From: Sediminibacterium sp.
GTDB lineage: Bacteria > Bacteroidota > Bacteroidia > Chitinophagales > Chitinophagaceae
DNA length: 5,423 nucleotides
NCBI GenBank assembly: GCA_017987615.1
Contig: JAGNTI010000100.1
Coordinates: forward strand, 1-5,423
Reading direction: 5' to 3'
The notes under the pieces: model-generated
Told to the model about the DNA's origin: nothing
Databases searched by the model: none
What the model saw: only the letters and a program-made list of their open reading frames with translations
Position numbers and translations under genes: made by a program
Shown: piece by piece, positions 1 to 5,423 of the stretch
Numbering within the stretch: the first letter of the stretch is position 1
Layout of the letters: each line of letters starts with the position of its first letter

Positions 1-1961
1 CCTTGTTTACCAGGCATGAATTCGATAAATGCACCAAATTCTTTAATGCCTTTAACAGGACCTTCATACACATCACCTACTTCAGGAACAGCTGTGATAC
101 CTTTTACCCATGCTAATGCTTTTTCTAGACCTGCTTTTTCAGAACAGAAAATGCTTACATGACCGGTATTGCCTACTTCTTCAATATTGATAGTTGTACC
201 TGTTTCACGTTGAATTTCTTGAATCACTTTACCACCTGGTCCGATTACAGCACCGATAAATTCTTTATCGATTACTAGTTTAACCATGCGAGGCGCATGT
301 GGCTTCACTTCTGGTCTGTGCGCTGGCATACACTCGTACATCGCATCTAAGATATGTAAACGACCTGTACGCGCTTGAGCCAAAGCTTCACGCATAATGT
401 CCATACTTAAACCGTCTACTTTAATATCCATTTGCACGCCACAAATACCATCACGGGTACCTGTAACTTTAAAGTCCATATCACCTAAATGATCTTCATC
501 ACCTAAGATATCTGTTAAGATCGCGTATTTACCATCTTCTCTAGAAATCAAACCCATTGCAACACCACTCACGTGCTTAGGAACAGGAACACCTGCATCC
601 ATTAGCGCCAATGAACCCGCACAAACAGTTGCCATTGAAGACGAACCGTTACTTTCTAAAATATCACTCACTACACGAACCGTGTATGCGTAATCTTCTT
701 TAGGCATCATTTGCTTTAAAGAACGCATAGCAAGGTTACCATGTCCTACTTCTCTACGTCCAACACCACGCATCATTTTAACTTCACCTGTACTAAATGG
801 AGGGAAATTATAATGTAAAATAAATGGTGTGTATTCAGATTTTGCAGCACTTTCTTGTAACAACTCATCTAGCTTGGTACCAAATGTTACAGTCGTTAAA
901 GATTGTGTTTCACCTCTTGTAAATAATGCAGAACCGTGTGGTGTAGGAAGTGGTTCTACTTCCATTGCAAGTGGACGCACTTGATCTAATGCACGACCGT
1001 CTAAACGGATACGCTCATCAACCATCATGTTACGTACAACTTCCCACTTAAGGTCTTCGTAATATTTTTTAGCTAATTTTTTATCTAAATCGGTAACGTC
1101 TTCGCCAAGGCTAGCAATTAACTCATCTTTTAACGCGTTATATGCATCGCTACGCTCATTTTTAGAAGAACCTTTACGTGAAATTTCATACACACGCTTA
1201 GCAGCAAAAGCATTTACGGTAGCTTGAATGGCTTCTGATTGAGGTGGCTTCTTGTAATCTCTTACAGTTGTAACACCTTTTTTAGCTCTTAATTCTGCTT
1301 GCGCTTTAATTTGAATGCGGATTGCATCGTGCGCAATTTCTAGGGCTTTAATTAAATCTGCCTCAGAACATTCTTTTGCTTCACCTTCCACCATCATTAG
1401 GTTTTTTTCGGTAGCAGCAATAATGAATTCTAAATCTGATTGAGCAAGTTCTGAACGTGTAGGGTTTACTAAAAACTGTCCGTTAACACGTGCAATACGC
1501 ACTTCAGAAATAATTTCTTTTACTGGAATATCTGATACTGCAAGTGCAGCAGATGCAGCTAAACAAGCAAGTGAATCTGGTAATACTTCTGCATCACTAG
1601 AAATTAAACTTACAAGTACTTGTACATCGCACAAATAATCTTCAGGGAATAAAGGTCTTAAAGCACGGTCAATTAACCTGCTCGTTAATATTTCATAATC
1701 ATTTAAACGCGCTTCACGCTTAAAAAACGAACCAGGAATACGGCCTGCAGAAGCAAACTTTTCTTGGTAGTCTACGCTTAATGGGAAAAAATCTTGTCCT
1801 TCTTTTGGATCTTTATTGGCAACAACGGTTGCTAATAAAACGCAATTACCTTGACGAACGGTAATTGATCCATCTGCTTGACGCGCAAGCTTGCCAGTTT
1901 CGATAGAAACCTGACGACCGCCGCCAAGATCAAAACTTACACTTATTGGTTGTGATAACAT
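1..1961 (-). CDS. pnp: Polynucleotide phosphorylase (PNPase), C-terminus cut by window edge
   Basis: PNPase is a trimeric cytoplasmic 3'-5' exoribonuclease that phosphorolyses RNA to nucleoside diphosphates and can add 3' tails in reverse. The frame starts at ATG 1961-1959 (MLSQPISVSFDLGGGR) and stays open to base 1, giving 653 visible residues. E. coli PNPase has 711, so roughly 60 are missing. Domains in order: first RNase PH core (about 12-145, with FFPLSVDYQEKFASAGRIPG), helical linker (about 146-315), second RNase PH core (about 318-550), KH domain (about 560-622, GPGG loop at 574-577), and the beginning of S1 (from about 628). In the second core, FTRGETQ (347-353) and S440-S442 match phosphate-binding elements. 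D490, D496 and K498 in the GDEDHLGDMDFK stretch align with E. coli D486, D492 and K494, so the enzyme looks active. There is no Shine-Dalgarno sequence, and the leader is A/T-rich as usual in Bacteroidota. It lies downstream of rpsO on the same strand with a 116-nt spacer and no clear promoter of its own, so co-transcription is inferred. Confidence 0.97.
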   Translation of the reverse strand, partial: MLSQPISVSFDLGGGRQVSIETGKLARQADGSITVRQGNCVLLATVVANKDPKEGQDFFPLSVDYQEKFASAGRIPGSFFKREARLNDYEILTSRLIDRALRPLFPEDYLCDVQVLVSLISSDAEVLPDSLACLAASAALAVSDIPVKEIISEVRIARVNGQFLVNPTRSELAQSDLEFIIAATEKNLMMVEGEAKECSEADLIKALEIAHDAIRIQIKAQAELRAKKGVTTVRDYKKPPQSEAIQATVNAFAAKRVYEISRKGSSKNERSDAYNALKDELIASLGEDVTDLDKKLAKKYYEDLKWEVVRNMMVDERIRLDGRALDQVRPLAMEVEPLPTPHGSALFTRGETQSLTTVTFGTKLDELLQESAAKSEYTPFILHYNFPPFSTGEVKMMRGVGRREVGHGNLAMRSLKQMMPKEDYAYTVRVVSDILESNGSSSMATVCAGSLALMDAGVPVPKHVSGVAMGLISREDGKYAILTDILGDEDHLGDMDFKVTGTRDGICGVQMDIKVDGLSMDIMREALAQARTGRLHILDAMYECMPAHRPEVKPHAPRMVKLVIDKEFIGAVIGPGGKVIQEIQRETGTTINIEEVGNTGHVSIFCSEKAGLEKALAWVKGITAVPEVGDVYEGPVKGIKEFGAFIEFMPGKQ

Positions 1962-2004
1962 AAAATTGTGTTGATTGGGTAATGAATGAATCAAAAAATT
2001 AGGT

Positions 2005-2055
2005 ACCAATAGAAATAACTATTCCCAACCGTTATTAATAAGCAGTTGGGAATAG
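2005..2055 (-). terminator. Hairpin plus U-rich tail in the rpsO–pnp spacer (leaky terminator or processing site)
   Basis: On the minus strand, 22 nt after the rpsO stop codon, an 11-bp perfect inverted repeat occurs: CTATTCCCAAC (2055-2045) and GTTGGGAATAG (2029-2019), with a 15-nt A/U-rich loop. The next 11 transcribed bases (2018-2008) are TTATTTCTATT, with 8 T of 11, while the plus-strand side has no T-run, so any terminator activity would act on rpsO-direction transcripts. In E. coli the same spacer holds an attenuating terminator after rpsO and an RNase III-cut stem through which PNPase represses itself. Similar function here is an inference from position. The stem is shorter than a typical RNase III substrate and the U-tract is interrupted, so a partial terminator or an mRNA 3'-end stabiliser for rpsO is the likelier role. 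Confidence 0.6.
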
Positions 2056-2077
2056 CAGTATCATTAGTAAAGAAAAA

Positions 2078-2350
2078 TTACTTTCTTAAACCTAGTTTTT
2101 CAATTAGAGCACGATAGCCCTGTAGGTTATGCTTTTGCATATAAGCCAATAAGCGCTTACGCTGACCAACCATCATCATCAAACCACGTTGTGAAGAATG
2201 ATCTTGTTTGTTAGCTTGTAAATGCTTAGAAATATGGGAAATACGTTCAGTAAGTATTGCTACTTGACCTTCGATTGAACCCGTGTTAGTGGCTTTTCCA
2301 CCATACTCAGCAAAAATACTTGCTGTTTTTTCTTTTGTTAAATGCGACAT
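2078..2350 (-). CDS. rpsO: 30S ribosomal protein S15
   Basis: S15 is a primary binder of the central domain of 16S rRNA and nucleates the 30S platform. The 90-residue product is essentially the family length (89 in E. coli) and can be followed along its whole length: TGSIEGQVAILTERI (about 23-37), then the signature HLQANKQDHSSQRGL (43-57), then VGQRKRLLAYM and the C-terminal LIEKLGLRK. H43, D50 and S53 correspond to the conserved rRNA-contacting His, Asp and Ser of the family, shifted one residue from E. coli by a single extra N-terminal residue. The start MSHLTKEK fits homologues and follows an A/T-rich leader without a close Shine-Dalgarno; a GGAG lies too far upstream (over 20 nt) to act as one. 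It is first in an rpsO-pnp unit and diverges from rnz. S15 represses its own translation in several bacterial groups; whether it does so here cannot be read with certainty. Confidence 0.98.
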   Translation of the reverse strand: MSHLTKEKTASIFAEYGGKATNTGSIEGQVAILTERISHISKHLQANKQDHSSQRGLMMMVGQRKRLLAYMQKHNLQGYRALIEKLGLRK

Positions 2351-2405
2351 TTCAAAATGTTTAAATAAGACTCCGTAATTGTTTTCTTCTATTTTTTATC
2401 GGCTG

Positions 2406-2413
2406 CAAAGGTA
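2406..2413 (-). promoter_or_regulatory. -7 box of the rpsO(-pnp) promoter
   Basis: Reading the minus strand gives TACCTTTG, an exact match to the Bacteroidota -7 consensus TAnnTTTG recognised by the primary sigma factor of that phylum. Transcription would begin near 2399-2400, leaving a leader of about 50 nt before the rpsO ATG. No good TTTG -33 element lies at the usual 19-20 bp spacing; a TTTTT run is present but only 13 bp upstream. The spacer also contains TATAAT. The call rests on the box match and its position in an otherwise empty gap. Confidence 0.65.
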
Positions 2414-2434
2414 GGTATTATAATGTAAAAAGGA

Positions 2435-2442
2435 TAAATTTG
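2435..2442 (+). promoter_or_regulatory. -7 box of the rnz promoter
   Basis: TAAATTTG is an exact match to the Bacteroidota -7 consensus TAnnTTTG on the plus strand. It ends 32 nt before the rnz ATG, so transcription would start near 2449 with a leader of about 25 nt. The -33 region is not convincing (TATTA near 2416-2420). The box lies only 21 bp from the oppositely oriented rpsO -7 box, so each promoter's upstream region covers the other's core. Confidence 0.55.
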
Positions 2443-2474
2443 GGCATCTTTTTACGCCATTTTCCCATAAATAT

Positions 2475-3380
2475 ATGTTTGGAGTCACTATTTTAGGCAA
2501 TAATTCGGCCCTTCCGGCCTACGATAGGCATCCAACGGCCCAGGTAGTTAGCATTCAGGATCAGTCCATTCTAATAGATTGCGGAGAAGCTACCCAAATA
2601 CAAATGAGCCGTTACAAGGTAAAAAGAAGCAAAATCAACCATATTTTCATTTCCCACCTCCATGGCGACCATTATTTTGGCCTCATTGGCCTAATTACCA
2701 GTATGGGGTTACTGGGCCGAACCACCGAATTAACCATTTTTAGCCCTCCAGGCCTCCAAGAAATTGTTGAACTGCAATTAGCGGTTGCCGGGTCAAGAAT
2801 TCCCTACCCTTTGCATTTTCATACCATTACCGGTGCAGGCACCCTTATTGAAACCACGAAGTTTAAAGTTAGCTGCTTTCCTACCCAGCACAGGATACCT
2901 TGTTATGGTTTTACCATTTCAGAAAACAAAGCGCCCCGAAAAATCAATAAAGAAAAAGTGATTGCTGCAGATGTGCCCTTTAGTTTTTATGACGAATTAA
3001 AAAAAGGAAGCAATTACCAAACAAAAAATGGGACCGTTTTATTAAACGAAAACTTAACGGATCCAGCAAGCCCCAATAAAAAATATACCTACACCGCCGA
3101 TACTATTTTTGACATGAACTTGGTAACGCATGCCATGGACGCTAATTTACTGTACCACGAAGCCACTTATTTACAAGACCAAACACAAAAAGCAGCAGAA
3201 CGTTTTCATGCCACCACCACACAGGCTGCAACCATTGCCAAAGAAGCGGGCGTAAAACGCTTACTCATTGGACATTTTAGTAGTAAATATGAAAGTATTG
3301 AAACCCATGTACAGGAGGCCCGCACCGTGTTTGCAAACACAGACCTAGCCCTTGAGGGTGTTACTTTTTTAGTGCAATAA
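2475..3380 (+). CDS. rnz: Ribonuclease Z (tRNA 3'-processing endonuclease)
   Basis: RNase Z is a zinc-dependent metallo-beta-lactamase-fold endonuclease that cuts precursor tRNAs after the discriminator base to make the 3' end for CCA addition. The 301-residue product has the length of the short bacterial form. Visible elements: N-terminal strand FGVTILGNNSALP (2-14), DCGEATQ (35-41), the zinc motif SHLHGDHYFG with H61, H63, D65 and H66, then H139 in PTQHRIP, the exosite arm that grips the tRNA elbow (about 152-200, rich in Lys), D209 in YTADT, HEATY (228-232), H245, and H267 in GHFSSKY. All seven expected metal ligands are present, so it should be active. The ATG at 2475 is chosen because the conserved N-terminal strand begins directly after it and the -7 box sits 33 nt upstream. 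The gene diverges from rpsO and converges on the lolA-like gene with 9 nt between stop codons. Oddities: Ala39 where DCGEGTQ is usual, and a local cluster of GGCC tetramers in the first third. Confidence 0.96.
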   Translation: MFGVTILGNNSALPAYDRHPTAQVVSIQDQSILIDCGEATQIQMSRYKVKRSKINHIFISHLHGDHYFGLIGLITSMGLLGRTTELTIFSPPGLQEIVELQLAVAGSRIPYPLHFHTITGAGTLIETTKFKVSCFPTQHRIPCYGFTISENKAPRKINKEKVIAADVPFSFYDELKKGSNYQTKNGTVLLNENLTDPASPNKKYTYTADTIFDMNLVTHAMDANLLYHEATYLQDQTQKAAERFHATTTQAATIAKEAGVKRLLIGHFSSKYESIETHVQEARTVFANTDLALEGVTFLVQ

Positions 3381-3389
3381 AGTGTAGGA

Positions 3390-4016
3390 TTAATCTAAAA
3401 TCTCAACGTCTTTTGGATACTTTGCTTTGTTAAAAACAAAGATTGCGTTGTCTAATGCTTTATTAGAAACCAAATTGCTAAAGCTAACTTGTAAAGTATT
3501 GTTACTCTTATCTAGTATAACCGCTTTGGTAATCATTGATTTTGCATTATCAACAAAAACATTCACTTTAGAAAAGTTTTTGCGCGGATCGATCGGCTTC
3601 ATTTCAATTTCACTTTGTCCTGCTTTATTGCCAATTAATTTGCAAACAAAATCTTTGGCATAATCACCAGACAAAATCTTTTGTGGACTTAATGATTGAC
3701 CACTCTCCTCTAAACTTGTAACTGTAATGGTTTTTGCACCATCATAATTGTACGTTTTTGCACCATCGCAAATCACTTGCATTTTACCTTGCGCTAAAAC
3801 ATATTTAGCACCTTTGATAGAAATAACACCCGATTTAACACCATTGTTTTTTCCTTTACTTGATACCGAATTGATAGAAAAATTTGCAGTGATAGTAGTA
3901 AAGCTTTTTACTTTAGCACTTACCAAATCCAATACCTTTTTGGCATTGGGATCGTTTTGTGCCTTTGCACTAACAACTAAAAGGACAACTATAAAAAATG
4001 AAAATACTTTTTTCAT
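3390..4016 (-). CDS. lolA: LolA-like periplasmic outer-membrane lipoprotein carrier
   Basis: LolA carries lipoproteins across the periplasm from the LolCDE exporter to the outer membrane. The product is 208 residues from ATG 4016-4014. It opens with a signal peptide: MKK, a hydrophobic stretch FSFFIVVLLVV, then SAKA with likely signal-peptidase I cleavage before Gln20. The rest is the LolA/LolB-type beta-rich barrel: AKKVLDLVSAKVKSFTTITANF at the mature N-terminus, then repeated strands, ending in FNKAKYPKDVEILD as in Bacteroidota LolA-like proteins. An upstream in-frame ATG at 4046-4044 would add 10 residues before the signal peptide and would sit inside the -7 box, so it is rejected. The gene follows ftsK on the same strand after 39 nt, a pairing familiar in Bacteroidota, yet has its own promoter box in that gap. 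Sequence identity to E. coli LolA is low by eye; the family assignment rests on signal peptide, size, C-terminal pattern and neighbour. Confidence 0.86.
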   Translation of the reverse strand: MKKVFSFFIVVLLVVSAKAQNDPNAKKVLDLVSAKVKSFTTITANFSINSVSSKGKNNGVKSGVISIKGAKYVLAQGKMQVICDGAKTYNYDGAKTITVTSLEESGQSLSPQKILSGDYAKDFVCKLIGNKAGQSEIEMKPIDPRKNFSKVNVFVDNAKSMITKAVILDKSNNTLQVSFSNLVSNKALDNAIFVFNKAKYPKDVEILD

Positions 4017-4043
4017 GGATGTTGATTTTGGGCTTATTGCCGG

Positions 4044-4051
4044 CAAAGATA
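4044..4051 (-). promoter_or_regulatory. -7 box of a lolA promoter inside the ftsK–lolA gap
   Basis: On the minus strand TATCTTTG matches TAnnTTTG exactly. A TTTTT run on the same strand (4073-4069) begins about 18-22 bp upstream and could serve as the -33 element, although it lies inside the last codons of ftsK and lacks the final G of TTTG. Transcription would start near 4037, giving a leader of about 20 nt before the lolA ATG. The box sits 4 nt after the ftsK stop codon. Confidence 0.6.
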
Positions 4052-4055
4052 GGTT

Positions 4056-5423
4056 TTAGAGTGTTTCTAAAAACATCTCGAGTTCAGTATCGGTTTTAAA
4101 GCGTACTTCCCTAGCCTTACTTCCTTGGTTAGGCCCTACTATACCCGCCGCTTCCAATTGATCCATTAAACGGCCCGCTCTATTATATCCTAGCTTCATA
4201 CGGCGCTGAATAAGTGAGGTAGATCCCATTTGGCTTTGCACAATTAAACGCGCCGCATCTTCAAATAAAGGATCTCTGTCACCAGAGTCAAAATCACGTC
4301 CTTCCATATCCTTTTCATCCACGTATTCAGGTAGTAAAAACGCTTGTGGATAGCCTTTTTGATCCCCAATAAATTCACAAACCGCTTCTACTTCTGGGGT
4401 GTCAACAAACGCACATTGTAATCGGGTAATTTCTCCATTATAAGAAACGAGCATATCTCCTTTTCCAATGAGTTGCTCTGCACCACCCGCATCTAAAATG
4501 GTACGGCTATCAATTTTACTTGACACTTTAAACGCAATACGCGCAGGGAAATTGGCCTTAATAGTACCAGTAATGATATTTACAGAAGGGCGTTGTGTGG
4601 CAATTATTAGGTGAATACCTACCGCTCTGGCAAGCTGCGCAAGCCTTGCTATTGGCATTTCTACCTCTTTACCCGCCGTCATAATTAAATCGGCAAACTC
4701 ATCTACCACCAATACAATAAATGGAAGGTACTGATGCCCTTTTTCTGGATTTAATTTTCTGGCTGTAAACTTCTCGTTGTACTCTTTAATATTTCTACAA
4801 CCTGCTTCTTTTAATAAGTCATATCGGTTGTCCATTTCAATACAAAGTGCATTGAGGGTATTGATTACTTTTTTAGTATCCGTAATAATGGCATCATCTT
4901 CTCCAGGAAGTTTTGCTAAAAAGTGTTTTTCAATAACACGGTATAAACTCAACTCCACTTTTTTAGGATCCACTAAAACAAACTTAAGTTGAGATGGATG
5001 TTTTTTATAAAGTAACGATACGAGTATCGCATTTAAGCCCACCGATTTACCCTGACCAGTAGCACCCGCCATTAAAAGGTGTGGCATGCTGGCAAGGTCT
5101 ACGATGAAATTTTCGTTGTCAATTTTTTTACCAATCGCGATAGGTAAAGAGTAATCAGAAGTTCTAAATTTATCACTCGCCAATAGTGTTTTCATACTCA
5201 CCACCGACTTTCTAATATTAGGTACTTCTATACCAATTGTACCCTTACCTGGTATTGGCGCAATGATACGAATACCAAGTGCCGCAAGGCTTAGCGCGAT
5301 ATCGTCTTCGAGGTTTTTAATTCTACTAATACGAACACCCGGCGCAGGAACAATTTCATAGAGTGTTACCGTAGGACCAACCGTTGCCTGAATTTTTTGA
5401 ATGGCAATGTCGTAGTTTTTTAA
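4056..5423 (-). CDS. ftsK: DNA translocase FtsK, N-terminus cut by window edge
   Basis: FtsK is a septum-anchored hexameric ATPase that pumps chromosomal DNA and couples segregation to division. The minus-strand frame is open from base 5423 to the TAA at 4058-4056, giving 455 visible residues. Bacteroidota FtsK is usually about 800 or more, so the membrane segments, linker and part of the motor are outside. The visible part begins in the alpha subdomain of the motor (GPTVTLYEIVPAPGVRISRI). The RecA-like beta domain follows: Walker A GATGQGKS at visible residues 120-127, Walker B LVVDEFAD with D241-E242, then IIATQRPS and AGGAEQLIGKGDML. The winged-helix gamma domain that reads polarity sequences on the chromosome starts near DPLFEDAA (384) and includes GYNRAGR (412-418). 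A GTG at 5204 is an internal Val, not the start, because conserved FtsK sequence continues upstream of it. SpoIIIE is the paralogous alternative name; in a non-sporulating Bacteroidota setting FtsK is the better label. Confidence 0.96.
   Translation of the reverse strand, partial: LKNYDIAIQKIQATVGPTVTLYEIVPAPGVRISRIKNLEDDIALSLAALGIRIIAPIPGKGTIGIEVPNIRKSVVSMKTLLASDKFRTSDYSLPIAIGKKIDNENFIVDLASMPHLLMAGATGQGKSVGLNAILVSLLYKKHPSQLKFVLVDPKKVELSLYRVIEKHFLAKLPGEDDAIITDTKKVINTLNALCIEMDNRYDLLKEAGCRNIKEYNEKFTARKLNPEKGHQYLPFIVLVVDEFADLIMTAGKEVEMPIARLAQLARAVGIHLIIATQRPSVNIITGTIKANFPARIAFKVSSKIDSRTILDAGGAEQLIGKGDMLVSYNGEITRLQCAFVDTPEVEAVCEFIGDQKGYPQAFLLPEYVDEKDMEGRDFDSGDRDPLFEDAARLIVQSQMGSTSLIQRRMKLGYNRAGRLMDQLEAAGIVGPNQGSKAREVRFKTDTELEMFLETL

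Noticed and set aside
2311..2318. TATTTTTG on the minus strand, a TAnnTTTG match inside rpsO, considered as an internal pnp promoter.
   Set aside because: It is within the early rpsO coding region in an A/T-rich stretch, where such an 8-mer with four fixed T/G positions arises easily, and it is over 300 bp from pnp with no support from spacing or a -33 motif.
3425..3441. Perfect 7-bp inverted repeat CTTTGTT/AACAAAG with a 3-nt loop near the end of lolA, considered as a terminator for rnz.
   Set aside because: It lies inside lolA coding sequence, is A/T-rich, and neither strand has a T-run after it, so it does not meet the form of an intrinsic terminator.
4044..4046. Upstream ATG as the lolA start, adding 10 residues.
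   Set aside because: It overlaps the TAnnTTTG box, and the added residues would precede an otherwise textbook MKK signal peptide.
3427..4059. Plus-strand open frames at 3427-3663 and 3748-4059, opposite lolA.
   Set aside because: They lie antisense to a well-supported gene, their translations show no recognisable domain, and no promoter box or leader stands before them.
4777..4992. Plus-strand open frame of 71 codons opposite ftsK.
   Set aside because: It is antisense to the conserved FtsK motor domain and has no independent support.
5202..5204. GTG as a possible start of the FtsK-like frame.
   Set aside because: The same frame continues to the window edge with the conserved FtsK alpha-subdomain sequence, so the codon is an internal valine of a longer protein.
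1..5423. Search by eye for CRISPR-like repeats, insertion-sequence ends, tRNA genes and signs of transfer.
   Set aside because: No spaced direct repeats, transposase fragments, terminal inverted repeats or tRNA cloverleaf sequences were recognised; the coding density is near complete with housekeeping genes.

Overview
The window carries five protein genes and short intergenic regions. No mobile element, CRISPR array, RNA gene or phage feature was seen. The organism is very probably a member of Bacteroidota, most likely near Chitinophagaceae. The reasons are: three intergenic gaps contain the Bacteroidota-type -7 promoter box TAnnTTTG; start codons follow A/T-rich leaders with no positioned Shine-Dalgarno sequence; the DNA is moderately AT-rich; and the protein sequences (RNase Z, PNPase, the FtsK–LolA pair) read like those of that group. 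The family-level placement rests on recall of protein style, not on a search.

Layout from left to right. Positions 1-1961 (minus) hold most of pnp, polynucleotide phosphorylase, cut by the left edge inside its S1 domain. Positions 1962-2077 are the rpsO–pnp spacer, with a perfect 11-bp hairpin. Positions 2078-2350 (minus) hold rpsO, ribosomal protein S15, which is transcribed ahead of pnp in the widely conserved rpsO-pnp order. Positions 2351-2474 are a divergent intergenic region with two back-to-back -7 boxes. Positions 2475-3380 (plus) hold rnz, ribonuclease Z. After a 9-nt convergent gap, positions 3390-4016 (minus) hold a lolA-like gene for a periplasmic lipoprotein carrier. Positions 4056-5423 (minus) hold the C-terminal part of ftsK, the DNA translocase, cut by the right edge.

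The genes form two functional blocks. rpsO, pnp and rnz concern translation and RNA maturation or decay: S15 assembles the 30S platform, PNPase degrades RNA 3'-5', and RNase Z trims tRNA 3' ends. ftsK and lolA concern the cell envelope and division: chromosome translocation at the septum, and carriage of lipoproteins across the periplasm. The order ftsK-lolA on one strand is familiar from Bacteroidota genomes.

This is a conserved housekeeping region, and I found no evidence of an undescribed system. The items worth a second look are regulatory: the hairpin between rpsO and pnp, the interleaved divergent promoters, mutually exclusive short pairings at the rpsO start codon, a promoter box for lolA next to the ftsK stop codon, and the almost gapless convergent rnz/lolA ends.
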